Shown: positions 7,773-16,360 of the stretch, one piece after another
Layout of the letters: the number at the start of each line of letters is the position of its first letter
How positions within the stretch are numbered: position 1 is the first letter of the stretch
Assembly (NCBI GenBank): GCA_947253885.1
Contig: CAMYAO010000003.1
Coordinates: 70,185 to 134,184, forward strand
Direction: 5' to 3'
Length of the DNA stretch: 64,000 nucleotides
DNA from: an uncultured Clostridium sp.
Lineage (GTDB): Bacteria > Bacillota > Clostridia > Lachnospirales > Lachnospiraceae
Translations under genes and position numbers: made by a program
The notes under the pieces: model-generated
Databases searched by the model: none
The model's input: the letters and a program-made list of their open reading frames with translations, nothing else
Told to the model about the DNA's origin: nothing

Positions 7773-7860
7773 GCCCGTACCTCCTATTAGTGGGTAGTAT
7801 GTTCTATCATCTGATAGAGTTATACTTTTTGATATAAAAGTGTTTCTTTGCTACTTTTTA

Positions 7861-8262
7861 CTACCAAACAAATGCGATGACTTCTCCGCCAACCTTCTGA
7901 GCTTTGGCTTCTTTGTCGGAGATAACTCCGCAGTTTGTTGATAAAATAGCTACTCCTAAGCCACCGAGAACTTTAGGAATCTCATTTTTGCCTGCATATA
8001 CACGAAGACCCGGTTTGGAAATTCGTTTAATACCGGTAATAACTTTTTCGTTTTTGTTTTCACCATATTTCAATGTAATATGGATATTTTTAAAGTTGCC
8101 ATCTTCAATGATTTCATACTTGTTGATATAGCCTTCGTTGAAAAGGATTTCAGCGATTGCGACTTTCATTTTTGATGAAGGAATATCTACTGTATCATGT
8201 TTTGCAATATTTGCATTACGAATTCTTGTAAGCATATCTGCAATTGGATCACTCATTGTCAT
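7861..8262 (-). CDS. rpsH: 30S ribosomal protein S8
   Basis: S8 binds helix 21 of 16S rRNA and is central to platform assembly. The 133-residue product starts with MSDPIADMLTRIRNANI and ends with the conserved GGLGVAILSTNCGVISDKEA block. In E. coli S8 represses the spc operon; no matching site was looked for beyond the leader. It lies between rpsN and rplF. Confidence 0.97.
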   Translation of the reverse strand: MTMSDPIADMLTRIRNANIAKHDTVDIPSSKMKVAIAEILFNEGYINKYEIIEDGNFKNIHITLKYGENKNEKVITGIKRISKPGLRVYAGKNEIPKVLGGLGVAILSTNCGVISDKEAKAQKVGGEVIAFVW

Positions 8263-8307
8263 AATGTGCTTCCTCCTAATAATTTATCTAAACTATAAGC
8301 CTCTGTT

Positions 8308-8493
8308 CTACCAAGAAGCCTTTTTAACGCCCGGGATTTCTCCCTTATATGCTAACTCACGGAAACAAACTCTGCAAATACCGTATTTTCTCAGGTATGC
8401 ATGAGGACGACCACAAATTTTACAACGGTTATATTCTCTTGTAGAGAACTTAGCAGGGCGCTGCTGTTTCACCTTCATTGATTTCTTTGCCAT
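8308..8493 (-). CDS. rpsN: 30S ribosomal protein S14, zinc-binding type Z
   Basis: S14 is a small protein of the 30S head. At 61 residues this is the short type Z form; the paired CKICG and CRVC motifs (C24/C27 and C40/C43 region) form the zinc ribbon. Type Z proteins are usually the constitutive copy and can be paired elsewhere with a zinc-free copy made during zinc limitation; no such copy is in this window. It lies between rplE and rpsH. Confidence 0.97.
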   Translation of the reverse strand: MAKKSMKVKQQRPAKFSTREYNRCKICGRPHAYLRKYGICRVCFRELAYKGEIPGVKKASW

Positions 8494-8509
8494 GAAAAAT
8501 CTCCTTTAA

Positions 8510-9049
8510 TTACTTAGCGAAAGGCATATTGAACTGAGCCAGTAGCTCACGTGCCTCTTCATCAGTCTTAGCGGTAGTTACGATGATAACATCCATACCT
8601 CTTACCTTGTCTACTTTGTCATATTCGATTTCAGGAAAGATTAATTGTTCTTTAATACCAAGAGCGTAGTTTCCACGGCCGTCGAATGCGTTTGGATTTA
8701 CACCACGGAAGTCACGTACACGAGGTAATGCAAGGTTGATCAGACGATCCAGGAACTCATACATTTTTTCACCGCGCAGGGTAACCTTACAGCCGATTGG
8801 CATATCTTCTCTGATCTTAAAGTTTGCTACTGCGTTTTTTGCTTTAGTAGTAACAGGTTTCTGTCCGGAGATGGTTTCCATATCTCTCATAGCTGCTTCC
8901 AAAACCTTAGCATTCTCTTTTGCTTCACCGACACCCATGTTGATTACAACTTTGTCGATCTTTGGAACCTGCATTACATTTTTATAACCGAATTTTTTGG
9001 TCATAGCATCCACGATCTCATTTAAATAGGTCTCTTTTAATCTGCTCAC
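8510..9049 (-). CDS. rplE: 50S ribosomal protein L5
   Basis: Binds 5S rRNA and contacts the P-site tRNA. The product carries the family stretches GYKNVMQVPKIDKVVINMG, LRGEKMYEFLDRL and RGMDVIIVTTAKTDEEAREL. I place the start at the GTG at 9047-9049 (product 179 residues, SRLKETYLNEIV), because an AGGAGG site lies six bases upstream and the length then matches the family. A longer frame from 9076 would add nine residues and overlap rplX. Confidence 0.95.
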   Translation of the reverse strand: MSRLKETYLNEIVDAMTKKFGYKNVMQVPKIDKVVINMGVGEAKENAKVLEAAMRDMETISGQKPVTTKAKNAVANFKIREDMPIGCKVTLRGEKMYEFLDRLINLALPRVRDFRGVNPNAFDGRGNYALGIKEQLIFPEIEYDKVDKVRGMDVIIVTTAKTDEEARELLAQFNMPFAK

Positions 9050-9068
9050 GTTTTTCCTCCTTTCCTGA

Positions 9069-9374
9069 TTAATCAATTACTTCGCCGGTGGATTTTGCAT
9101 AGCGAACTTTTTTATCGCCATCCATTTTAAATCCGACACGAGTGATATTTCCGTCTTTTACATACATTACATTTGATACATCAATAGCACCTTCCTGGTT
9201 TACGATACCACCGTTCTGGTTTGCCACAGATGGTTTTGTATGCTTGGTAATCATATTTACACCTTCTACGATTACACGATTCTTTTTGGCAAGAACTTCA
9301 AGAACTTTTCCTTCTTTACCTTTATCTTTACCAGCGATAACCCTTACGGTATCTCCTTTTTTAATTTTCTGCAT
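9069..9374 (-). CDS. rplX: 50S ribosomal protein L24
   Basis: An assembly-initiating large-subunit protein near the exit tunnel. The 101-residue product opens with a KOW motif (KKGDTVRVIAGKDKGKEGKV) and continues VIVEGVNMITKHTKPS, both diagnostic. It lies between rplN and rplE in the spc operon. Confidence 0.97.
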   Translation of the reverse strand: MQKIKKGDTVRVIAGKDKGKEGKVLEVLAKKNRVIVEGVNMITKHTKPSVANQNGGIVNQEGAIDVSNVMYVKDGNITRVGFKMDGDKKVRYAKSTGEVID

Positions 9375-9387
9375 GAAGCGATCCCTC

Positions 9388-9756
9388 CTATAATACTTCT
9401 GGAGCCAAAGAAACGATTTTCATGAACTGTTTCTCACGAAGCTCTCTTGCTACTGGTCCAAAAATACGGGTTCCTCTTGGAGTCTTATCTTCTTTGATGA
9501 TAACTGCAGCATTTTCATCAAAGCTAATGTAAGATCCGTCTTTTCTACGAGTGCTGTTCTTTGTACGAACAACAACTGCTTTTACTACATCACCTTTTTT
9601 TACAACTCCACCTGGTGTTGCATCTTTAACGGTAGCAGTAATCACATCACCGATGTGAGCATATCTTCTAGTAGATCCACCCATAACACGGATACAAAGA
9701 ATTTCTTTTGCTCCCGTATTATCAGCTACTTTAAGTCTGCTTTCCTGTTGTATCAT
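9388..9756 (-). CDS. rplN: 50S ribosomal protein L14
   Basis: Sits at the subunit interface and forms bridges with 16S rRNA. The 122-residue product matches the family throughout: MIQQESRLKVADNTGAKEIL, RYAHIGDVITATVKDATPGG, RGTRIFGPVARELRE. First gene of the spc part of the run, after rpsQ. Confidence 0.97.
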   Translation of the reverse strand: MIQQESRLKVADNTGAKEILCIRVMGGSTRRYAHIGDVITATVKDATPGGVVKKGDVVKAVVVRTKNSTRRKDGSYISFDENAAVIIKEDKTPRGTRIFGPVARELREKQFMKIVSLAPEVL

Positions 9757-9769
9757 GCTGGCAGCCTCC

Positions 9770-10027
9770 TTATCTTGCTTTCTCCATAATTTCTACAAGT
9801 CTCCATCTTTTATCTTTTGACAGAGGTCTTGTTTCCATAACTCTGACTGTATCACCGATTCCACATTCGTTATTTTCGTCATGAGCTTTTAACTTATATG
9901 TTCTTTTGATAATTTTGTTATAAAGCGGATGTCTAACGCTGTCCTGGATTGCAACAACAATAGTTTTATCCATCTTGTCACTAACAACTTTACCCACACG
10001 TGTTTTTCTAAGATTTCTTTCTTCCAC
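9770..10027 (-). CDS. rpsQ: 30S ribosomal protein S17
   Basis: A primary 16S rRNA-binding protein with an OB fold. The 85-residue product has family length and the stretches RKTRVGKVVSDKMDKTIVVA and GDTVRVMETRPLSKDKRWRL. It is the last gene of the S10 part, between rpmC and rplN. Confidence 0.97.
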   Translation of the reverse strand: MEERNLRKTRVGKVVSDKMDKTIVVAIQDSVRHPLYNKIIKRTYKLKAHDENNECGIGDTVRVMETRPLSKDKRWRLVEIMEKAR

Positions 10028-10053
10028 GGTCAGTTCTCCTTTCGTGAGATTTC

Positions 10054-10254
10054 CTATTCAGCTTTCTCAGTGATTACAGTCTGAATTCTCGCAATATTTT
10101 TTCTTACTTCTTTAATTCTTCCTGTATTTTCCAACTGATTGGTTGCATTCTGGAATCTCAGGTTGAAAAGTTCTTTTTTAGCTGCAACCAGCTGCTCGTT
10201 AAGCTGTGTGGCATCATAATTTCTTAATTCTTCTAAATATTTATTGGATTTCAT
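10054..10254 (-). CDS. rpmC: 50S ribosomal protein L29
   Basis: L29 lies at the polypeptide exit and forms part of the docking site for trigger factor and SRP. The 66-residue product reads MKSNKYLEELRNYDATQL and RFQNATNQLENTGRIKEVRK, typical of the family. I chose the ATG at 10252-10254, one base after the rplP stop (TAAG-ATG); an upstream GTG in frame would overlap rplP and lacks a properly spaced ribosome binding site. Confidence 0.95.
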   Translation of the reverse strand: MKSNKYLEELRNYDATQLNEQLVAAKKELFNLRFQNATNQLENTGRIKEVRKNIARIQTVITEKAE

Positions 10255-10255
10255 C

Positions 10256-10681
10256 TTATTCACCGCCTTCTAAGTCTGCACGGGAAACGATTTTACATTT
10301 GCAAGGAAGTTTATGCATTGCAAGACGTAACGCTTCACGAGCGGTTTCTTCAGGTACACCGGAAATCTCAAACATAACACGACCCGGTTTTACAACAGCT
10401 ACCCAATACTCCAGAGATCCTTTACCGGAACCCATTCGTGTTTCAGCAGGCTTTGCTGTAACTGGTTTATCAGGGAAAATCTTAATCCAAACTTTACCAC
10501 CACGTTTGATATAACGTGTCATGGCAATACGGGCTGCCTCGATCTGATTCGAACGAATCCAGCAAGGCTCTGCTGCAACAATTCCAAATTCACCGTTTGT
10601 GATTCTTGTTCCTTTGGTTGGTTTACCAGCCATAGAACCGCGGAACTGTTTACGATGTTTTACTCTTTTTGGCATTAACAT
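10256..10681 (-). CDS. rplP: 50S ribosomal protein L16
   Basis: L16 helps form the A-site tRNA pocket near the peptidyl transferase centre. The 141-residue product starts MLMPKRVKHRKQFRG and carries GEFGIVAAEPCWIRSNQIEA and RMGSGKGSLEYWVAVVKPG, all diagnostic. Its start touches the rpsC stop (TAATG), indicating coupling. Confidence 0.97.
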   Translation of the reverse strand: MLMPKRVKHRKQFRGSMAGKPTKGTRITNGEFGIVAAEPCWIRSNQIEAARIAMTRYIKRGGKVWIKIFPDKPVTAKPAETRMGSGKGSLEYWVAVVKPGRVMFEISGVPEETAREALRLAMHKLPCKCKIVSRADLEGGE

Positions 10682-11334
10682 TATTTATCTCTCCCTTCTG
10701 AAGCTTTTTTAGGAAGAACTTCACCTTTGTAGATCCAAACTTTAACACCTACTTTACCATAAGTAGTATCAGCTTCTGCGAATCCGTAATCGATGTCTGC
10801 TCTTAATGTCTGTAGAGGGATAGTTCCTTCACTATAGAACTCTGTACGAGCCATATCAGCACCGCCAAGACGTCCGGAAACAGATGTTTTAATACCTAAT
10901 GCTCCGGATTTCATAGCACGACCCATGCAAGATTTCATAGCACGACGGAAAGCTACACGATTCTCTAACTGAGCTGCAATATTTTCAGCAACAAGCTGTG
11001 CATCTTTGTCCGGTCTTTTTACTTCTTTAATATCTACAATTAATTTCTTTGCTGTGTATTTTTGAAGTTCTTTTTTAACTTTTTCAATTTCAGCACCGCC
11101 TTTACCGATTACAACACCCGGTTTAGCAGTATAAATCATAACTTTTACACGATCAGCTGTTCTCTCAATTTCAATATTTGCGATACCAGCACTGTATAGT
11201 TTTTTCTTAAGGAATTTTCTGATATTGTAGTCTTCTACTAAAAGGTCTGCAAAATCTTTTTCTGCATACCATTTAGAACTCCAGTCTTTGATAACTCCGA
11301 CTCTCAAGCCATGAGGATTGACTTTCTGTCCCAT
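10681..11334 (-). CDS. rpsC: 30S ribosomal protein S3
   Basis: Part of the mRNA entry channel with helicase-like activity together with S4 and S5. The 217-residue product has the N-terminal KH domain (VMIYTAKPGVVIGKGGAEIE) and the C-terminal S3 domain (GALGIKTSVSGRLGGADMAR). It lies between rplV and rplP. Confidence 0.97.
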   Translation of the reverse strand: MGQKVNPHGLRVGVIKDWSSKWYAEKDFADLLVEDYNIRKFLKKKLYSAGIANIEIERTADRVKVMIYTAKPGVVIGKGGAEIEKVKKELQKYTAKKLIVDIKEVKRPDKDAQLVAENIAAQLENRVAFRRAMKSCMGRAMKSGALGIKTSVSGRLGGADMARTEFYSEGTIPLQTLRADIDYGFAEADTTYGKVGVKVWIYKGEVLPKKASEGRDK

Positions 11335-11343
11335 ATTTCCCTC

Positions 11344-11730
11344 CTATCTTTCGTTAAGCACGATTGTAATGTGGCTCATGCGTTTTTCGATTCTATAAGC
11401 TCTACCCTGTGCTCTAGGCTTTACTCTCTTCATTGTAGGTCCTTTGTTTGCATAGCACTCTTCAACATAAAGGCCATCTGCCTTTAGTCCGTTATTATTT
11501 TCTGCATTTGCAACAGCAGATTCTAATAACTTTTTGATTACGCTTGATGCATAACGTGGGTTATATGTTACGATAGCCAATGCTGTTCTTACATCTTTAC
11601 CGCGGATTGCATCTAATACAAAGCCAGCCTTCTGAACTGACATTCTAGCAAATGATAATTTTGCTGAAGGTCTTGTATCTTTAATTGCATTTCTTTCTCT
11701 TTTTATCTGGGATCTATGTCCTTTTGCCAT
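11344..11730 (-). CDS. rplV: 50S ribosomal protein L22
   Basis: Lines the exit tunnel; its beta hairpin is a known macrolide-resistance hotspot. The 128-residue product shows SVQKAGFVLDAIRGKDVRTA and the tunnel hairpin region GPTMKRVKPRAQGRAYRIEK, which looks wild type. It lies between rpsS and rpsC. Confidence 0.97.
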   Translation of the reverse strand: MAKGHRSQIKRERNAIKDTRPSAKLSFARMSVQKAGFVLDAIRGKDVRTALAIVTYNPRYASSVIKKLLESAVANAENNNGLKADGLYVEECYANKGPTMKRVKPRAQGRAYRIEKRMSHITIVLNER

Positions 11731-11750
11731 GGAAATAACCTCCTTTCAAA

Positions 11751-12032
11751 TTATCTTACGCCGCTTTTCTTTTCGTCTTTACCATGTCCACGATAAGTTC
11801 TTGTGGATACGAATTCGCCAAGCTTGTGACCAACCATATCTTCTGTCACATATACAGGCACGTGTTTTCTACCGTCGTGAACTGCGATTGTATGTCCAAC
11901 AAATGTTGGGAAAATCATGGAACGACGAGACCAGGTTTTTACAACCTGCTTATCGCCTGATTCATTCATTGCATCGATCTTCTTTAATAAGCTTTGATCA
12001 GCAAATGGTCCTTTTTTTAATGAACGAGCCAT
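11751..12032 (-). CDS. rpsS: 30S ribosomal protein S19
   Basis: A 30S head protein next to S13. The 93-residue product starts MARSLKKGPFADQSLLKKID and has TWSRRSMIFPTFVGHTIAVH and GEFVSTRTYRGH, diagnostic of the family. It lies between rplB and rplV with ribosome binding sites in each short gap. Confidence 0.97.
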   Translation of the reverse strand: MARSLKKGPFADQSLLKKIDAMNESGDKQVVKTWSRRSMIFPTFVGHTIAVHDGRKHVPVYVTEDMVGHKLGEFVSTRTYRGHGKDEKKSGVR

Positions 12033-12043
12033 TTATTTACCTC

Positions 12044-12886
12044 CTATTTGATAGCCTTACCGTCTCTTCTTCTTACGATAAGTTTATTGGAATGCTTATG
12101 TTTCTTTCTTGTTTTCAAGCCAAGTGCAGGTTTACCCCAAGGAGTACAAGGGCCCGGACGACCGATTCCTGTCTTACCTTCACCACCACCGTGCGGATGG
12201 TCATTAGGGTTCATAACAGAACCACGTACAGTAGGGCGGATACCCATGTGACGTTTACGTCCTGCTTTACCGATTTTGATCAGGTTGTGATCTGCATTTC
12301 CAACAACACCAATAGTAGCACGACACTCGATAGGCACCATACGCATTTCCCCTGAAGGAAGTCTCAATGTTGCATATTTGCCCTCTTTTGCCATCAACTG
12401 AGCACTCATACCCGCTGAACGAACCATCTGTCCGCCTTTTCCCGGATGAAGCTCAATATTATGTACCTGAGTACCGACCGGAATATTTGCCAAAGGCAGG
12501 CAGTTTCCGACAGCCACTTCCGCATCAGGACCGTTCATAACAGTCATTCCGTCTGTCAGTCCTACAGGAGCAAGGATATATGCTTTCTGTCCGTCTGCAT
12601 AACAGATCAATGCAATGTTTGCTGTTCTGTTCGGATCATACTCGATGCCGACAACCTTTGCTGCAATACCGTCTTTATTTCTCTTAAAATCAATGATTCT
12701 GTATTTCTGTTTTACTCCGCCACCACGATGTCTGACGGTAATCTTACCCTGATTATTTCTACCAGAATTTTTGCTCTTTTTCGCAAGTAATGAACGTTCC
12801 GGAGTCTTCTTAGTGATTTCTGAGAAGTCAGAACCAGTCATGTTTCTTCTGGAAGGTGTATATGGGTTATATGTCTTGATTCCCAT
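12044..12886 (-). CDS. rplB: 50S ribosomal protein L2
   Basis: One of the oldest ribosomal proteins, needed for subunit joining and peptidyl transferase assembly. The 280-residue product has the OB-fold N-domain and SH3-like C-domain, with the signature RPTVRGSVMNPNDHPHGGGE including the key histidine. It lies between rplW and rpsS. Confidence 0.97.
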   Translation of the reverse strand: MGIKTYNPYTPSRRNMTGSDFSEITKKTPERSLLAKKSKNSGRNNQGKITVRHRGGGVKQKYRIIDFKRNKDGIAAKVVGIEYDPNRTANIALICYADGQKAYILAPVGLTDGMTVMNGPDAEVAVGNCLPLANIPVGTQVHNIELHPGKGGQMVRSAGMSAQLMAKEGKYATLRLPSGEMRMVPIECRATIGVVGNADHNLIKIGKAGRKRHMGIRPTVRGSVMNPNDHPHGGGEGKTGIGRPGPCTPWGKPALGLKTRKKHKHSNKLIVRRRDGKAIK

Positions 12887-12946
12887 AGTGAATCTCCTTT
12901 CAAATATGTTTCTTATCGCACTTTACTGTGCATATTTTATCGAGCC

Positions 12947-13246
12947 TTACAGTCCTGAGAAGATCTCGATATCAGCGCTGTCTTCTGTTAACTGAACGAT
13001 TGCTTTTTTCGTTTTTGCAGTCTTTCCGACTACCATACCGCGACGTTTATTCTTACCTTCCGCATTGATGGTATTTACTTTTGCAACCTTTGTTCCTTCA
13101 AACATTTTCTCAACAGCTTCTTTGATCATGCTCTTGTTCGCTTCCGGATGCACTAAAAAAGTATATTTCTTTTCAGCCATAAGGTTCATGCTTTTTTCCG
13201 TAACAACCGGTTTGAGGATTACGTCAAAATATTGTACGTTTGCCAT
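12947..13246 (-). CDS. rplW: 50S ribosomal protein L23
   Basis: Exit-site protein that docks trigger factor and SRP. The 99-residue product shows VILKPVVTEKSMNLMAEKKY and VHPEANKSMIKEAVEKMF, typical of the family. Its start touches the rplD stop at 13246, indicating coupling. Confidence 0.97.
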   Translation of the reverse strand: MANVQYFDVILKPVVTEKSMNLMAEKKYTFLVHPEANKSMIKEAVEKMFEGTKVAKVNTINAEGKNKRRGMVVGKTAKTKKAIVQLTEDSADIEIFSGL

Positions 13247-13866
13247 TATGCATATACCTCCTCTAGTTTTGCCACTGTAGCTTTGTCAGCAATCACAGTG
13301 TCATATTTCAAAATATCATATACGTTAACCGTATTAGTTAATGCAGTCTTTACATTTGGAACGTTTGCTGCCGAACGGATTACTGTTTCATCCTTATCAG
13401 CTAAAACTACCAATGCTTTTGCTACTTTCAAGTTGTTTAATACTGCAACAAAATCTTTTGTCTTAATCGCATCCAGTTTCAACTCATCTAAAACAACGAA
13501 TTTCTTTTCTGCCACTTTTACAGAGAATGCAGATCTTAAAGCTGCCAGCTTCTCTTTGCGATTCATCTTTACAGCATAACTTCTCGGTACCGGAGCGAAT
13601 ACCACACCACCGCCGGTCCACTGCGGAGCACGAATAGAACCCTGTCTTGCATGTCCGGTTCCTTTCTGTCTCCATGGTTTTCTACCACCGCCGCGAACTT
13701 CAGAACGTGTCTTCGCTTTCTGTGTTCCCTGACGTTTATTTGCAAGTTGTGCAACAACTGCTTTATGCATCAAATGCTCATTTGGCTCTTTTCCGAATAG
13801 TACATCGCTTAAATCGATATTTCCTACTTCTTCACCGGCCATATTATAAACAGATACGTTTGCCAT
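13246..13866 (-). CDS. rplD: 50S ribosomal protein L4
   Basis: Lines the exit tunnel; in E. coli L4 also represses its own S10 operon through the leader. The 206-residue product has the tunnel-loop region SEVRGGGRKPWRQKGTGHAR, apparently wild type, and the globular domain downstream. Given the structured leader upstream of rpsJ here, similar feedback is possible but unproven. Confidence 0.97.
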   Translation of the reverse strand: MANVSVYNMAGEEVGNIDLSDVLFGKEPNEHLMHKAVVAQLANKRQGTQKAKTRSEVRGGGRKPWRQKGTGHARQGSIRAPQWTGGGVVFAPVPRSYAVKMNRKEKLAALRSAFSVKVAEKKFVVLDELKLDAIKTKDFVAVLNNLKVAKALVVLADKDETVIRSAANVPNVKTALTNTVNVYDILKYDTVIADKATVAKLEEVYA

Positions 13867-13892
13867 CTGTATGTCCTCCTTTCCTATTCGAT

Positions 13893-14573
13893 CTACTGTG
13901 CTTTTACAGCTTCTCTAATAGTTACTAAAGATTTCTTTGGTCCTGGTACAGAGCCTTTTACCAATAATAAATTGTTCTCTGCATCTACACGTACAATTTC
14001 AAGATTCTGAACAGTAACCTTTACACTACCCATGTGTCCAGGCATTCCTTTTCCTTTGAATACCTTACTTGGATTAGATGCCGCACCGTTGGAACCCTGA
14101 TGACGATGGAACTTGGAACCGTGAGCCATAGGTCCTCTGTGCTGTCCATGACGTTTGATAGCACCCTGGAAACCTTTTCCTTTTGAAATTGCAGTAGCAT
14201 CGATCTTATCACCGGCTTCAAAAATATCAGCCTTGATCTCATCTGCCAGATTATATTCATCCGCATTTTCAAATTTGAACTCACGAACAAATCTTTTAGA
14301 AGAAACACCCGCTTTTGCAAAGTGACCCTTTTCCGCTTTGTTTACACCGTGTCTGTTTCTGATTTCTTTTTTTCCGTTTGCATCTTTGCTGACAATCTTG
14401 TCTTTCTTGTCAACAAAAGCAACCTGAACCGCACTGTATCCGTCGTTCTCTACTGTTTTAATCTGTGTTACAGAACAAGGACCGGCCTGTAATACTGTTA
14501 CCGGAACAAGAACACCTTCTTCATTGAAGATCTGTGTCATTCCGACTTTTGTTGCTAAAATAGCTTTCTTCAT
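13893..14573 (-). CDS. rplC: 50S ribosomal protein L3
   Basis: Reaches into the peptidyl transferase centre. The 226-residue product starts MKKAILATKVGMTQIFNEEG and contains the glutamine-methylation-type loop KFHRHQGSNGAASNPSKVFK and GKGMPGHMGSVKVTVQNLEI. The family is usually near 210 residues; the extra length is in the central loop (around EIRNRHGVNKAEKGHF). It lies 127 bases after rpsJ. Confidence 0.97.
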   Translation of the reverse strand: MKKAILATKVGMTQIFNEEGVLVPVTVLQAGPCSVTQIKTVENDGYSAVQVAFVDKKDKIVSKDANGKKEIRNRHGVNKAEKGHFAKAGVSSKRFVREFKFENADEYNLADEIKADIFEAGDKIDATAISKGKGFQGAIKRHGQHRGPMAHGSKFHRHQGSNGAASNPSKVFKGKGMPGHMGSVKVTVQNLEIVRVDAENNLLLVKGSVPGPKKSLVTIREAVKAQ

Positions 14574-14601
14574 TAATTTACCTCCTGTTGTCTCTACAGC
14601 G

Positions 14602-14617
14602 GAGCGCCTGCGCGCTC
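14602..14617 (-). other. GC-rich hairpin in the rpsJ-rplC spacer
   Basis: GAGCGC CTGC GCGCTC is a perfect 6-bp GC-rich stem with a 4-base loop, placed about 30 bases before the rplC ribosome binding site in an unusually long 127-base spacer. It has no T-run; a role in mRNA stability or translation control is possible. Confidence 0.4.
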
Positions 14618-14700
14618 ATCCTAGAATTGTCTTCGAACTGCAGGATCTTTATCAGAAACCGCTTTTCTCAAACTCTTCAGGTCCGAACTGCCTTCCGGTA

Positions 14701-15012
14701 TTATTTCATCTTGATATCGATGCTTACACCTGCCGGCATTTCTAATCTTGACAATGCATCTACTGTTTTCTGAGTCGGTGCAATGATGTCAATCAATCTC
14801 TTGTGTGTTCTCTGCTCAAACTGCTCTCTGGAATCTTTATATTTGTGAACAGCTCTTAAGATGGTAACAACTTCCTTCTTAGTCGGAAGTGGCACCGGTC
14901 CGCTCACCTGTGATCCGGTTTTCTTTACAGTTTCAATGATTTTTTTAGCAGACACATCTACTAATTCATGGTCATACGCCTTGAGAATGATTCTCATTTT
15001 CTGATTTGCCAT
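14701..15012 (-). CDS. rpsJ: 30S ribosomal protein S10
   Basis: S10 is a 30S head protein and, with NusB, part of transcription antitermination complexes. The 103-residue product shows KMRIILKAYDHELVDVSAKK, VSGPVPLPTKKEVVTILRA and RTHKRLIDIIAPTQKTVDAL, diagnostic. It is the first gene of the operon, preceded by AGGAGG and by a roughly 225-base leader. Confidence 0.97.
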   Translation of the reverse strand: MANQKMRIILKAYDHELVDVSAKKIIETVKKTGSQVSGPVPLPTKKEVVTILRAVHKYKDSREQFEQRTHKRLIDIIAPTQKTVDALSRLEMPAGVSIDIKMK

Positions 15013-15048
15013 AAAAAAAGTCGCCTCCTTTTCGCACTTTTAATTAGT

Positions 15049-15154
15049 ACGACAAGCGGTGACTGTACACTCTTCCGTGTGTGTCCTATGCACACCACAG
15101 ATTCACTTTACATCTCTCTTGGTAGATATCAGTTGAAGTACAGTGACTTGTCGT
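15049..15154 (-). promoter_or_regulatory. Structured 5' leader of the S10 operon
   Basis: ACGACAAG (15049-15056) pairs with CTTGTCGT (15147-15154), and inside it ACTGTAC (15062-15068) pairs with GTACAGT (15138-15144), closing a large branched structure. An inner GTGTG/CACAC hairpin lies around 15077-15095. The element sits in the rpsJ leader just before the ribosome binding site, where ribosomal autoregulation elements are found in other bacteria. The ligand, possibly L4 or S10, is unknown. Confidence 0.6.
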
Positions 15155-15244
15155 CAGTTTCCTAACTTGACATTCGCTCCACGGAAAACCTACCACACAG
15201 GCAGCAACCTCACGCTTCATCGCTATCATGCCACAGCAATAAAT

Positions 15245-15300
15245 AGTATATAGGATTTCCCAATATAAAACAACCTCTTTTTTATTTTTTTTGTTTTTTA
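15245..15300 (-). promoter_or_regulatory. S10 operon promoter with A-rich upstream element
   Basis: On the minus strand TTGTTT (15268-15273) and TATACT (15245-15250) are separated by exactly 17 bases. Upstream of the -35 lies an almost pure A run (complement of 15277-15300), resembling an UP element that binds the alpha C-terminal domain and typical of very strong ribosomal promoters. It would start transcription about 225 bases before rpsJ. Confidence 0.75.
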
Positions 15301-15396
15301 TTCCGTACAACACTTTGTACCAAAAGTACGTTATGATTATCTACAGCAGAAAAATTGTTGCCCTATTATATAAGGAATAGATAAAGGAAGTAAAGT

Positions 15397-16254
15397 ATGT
15401 GGATTGCAGATAATTGGAAAGATTATGAAATTTATGATTGCTCAAACGGAGAAAAATTGGAACGATGGGGGAGCTATACCCTCGTACGTCCCGATCCTCA
15501 GGTTCTTTGGGACACCCCGCACGATCACAGTGGCTGGAAACAAAAAAACGCTCATTATCATCGCAGTAAAAAGGGAGGTGGCGAATGGGAATTTTTTCAG
15601 CTTCCGGAAGAATGGACGATCCGGTATAAGACCCTTACCTTTCACCTGAAGCCCTTTTCCTTTAAACATACCGGGCTTTTCCCGGAGCAGGCAACTAACT
15701 GGGACTGGTTTTCGGAACTGATCCGAAACGCCGCTCGCCCCGTTAAAGTATTAAATCTCTTTGCTTATACCGGCGGAGCCACTCTCAGTGCTGCCGCTGC
15801 CGGAGCATCGGTTACACATGTAGATGCCTCAAAGGGCATGGTGAACTGGGCAAAGGAAAATGCTGCCTCTTCCGGTTTAAAAAATGCTCCAGTTCGCTGG
15901 CTGGTAGATGACTGCATGAAGTTTGTAGAGCGGGAAATCCGTCGAGGAAATAAATACGATGCTATTATCATGGATCCACCGTCCTACGGACGCGGACCGA
16001 AAGGAGAAATCTGGAAAATTGAAGATCAGATTTTTGATCTCATTACACTATGTAAACAACTACTGTCTGGAAATCCCCTCTTCTTTCTGGTAAATTCGTA
16101 TACTACCGGTCTGCAGCCTGCTGTCCTTACCTACATGTTGAAGACAGCTCTGTCAGACTATCCGGTAAAAGTTGATGCTCAGGAAATTGGTCTCCCTGTC
16201 AGCAGCAACGGTTTTATACTTCCCTGCGGTGCCAGTGCCCGCTGTACTTTTTAA
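15397..16254 (+). CDS. Class I SAM-dependent methyltransferase, RlmI/RlmK-like
   Basis: A 285-residue methyltransferase of the COG1092-type family, whose studied members modify 23S rRNA. The SAM-binding glycine motif is NLFAYTGGATLSAAAAGA (about residues 115-132), and the catalytic-type motif is DPPSYGRGPKGEIW (about residues 191-204). There is no PUA domain at the N-terminus, unlike RlmI, so the substrate is uncertain. AAGGAAG lies before the ATG. The gene diverges from the S10 operon across a shared 384-base region. Confidence 0.8.
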   Translation: MWIADNWKDYEIYDCSNGEKLERWGSYTLVRPDPQVLWDTPHDHSGWKQKNAHYHRSKKGGGEWEFFQLPEEWTIRYKTLTFHLKPFSFKHTGLFPEQATNWDWFSELIRNAARPVKVLNLFAYTGGATLSAAAAGASVTHVDASKGMVNWAKENAASSGLKNAPVRWLVDDCMKFVEREIRRGNKYDAIIMDPPSYGRGPKGEIWKIEDQIFDLITLCKQLLSGNPLFFLVNSYTTGLQPAVLTYMLKTALSDYPVKVDAQEIGLPVSSNGFILPCGASARCTF

Positions 16255-16360
16255 AATACAAGCCGACCGCATTACAGATTTTTCTCACTCTTATGAAAAT
16301 CGTTTTTCTTTTGAGAGATCCCTACTCTCAAACTTTCAACCAACTAACACCTATAGAGTA

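Noticed and set aside
9050..9076. Longer rplE start at 9076
   Set aside because: It would overlap rplX and add nine atypical residues; the GTG at 9049 has an AGGAGG site at proper distance.
11729..12355. Plus-strand frame of 208 codons inside rplB/rpsS
   Set aside because: It is antisense to two intact, highly conserved ribosomal genes, has no ribosome binding site and a biased composition typical of a shadow frame.
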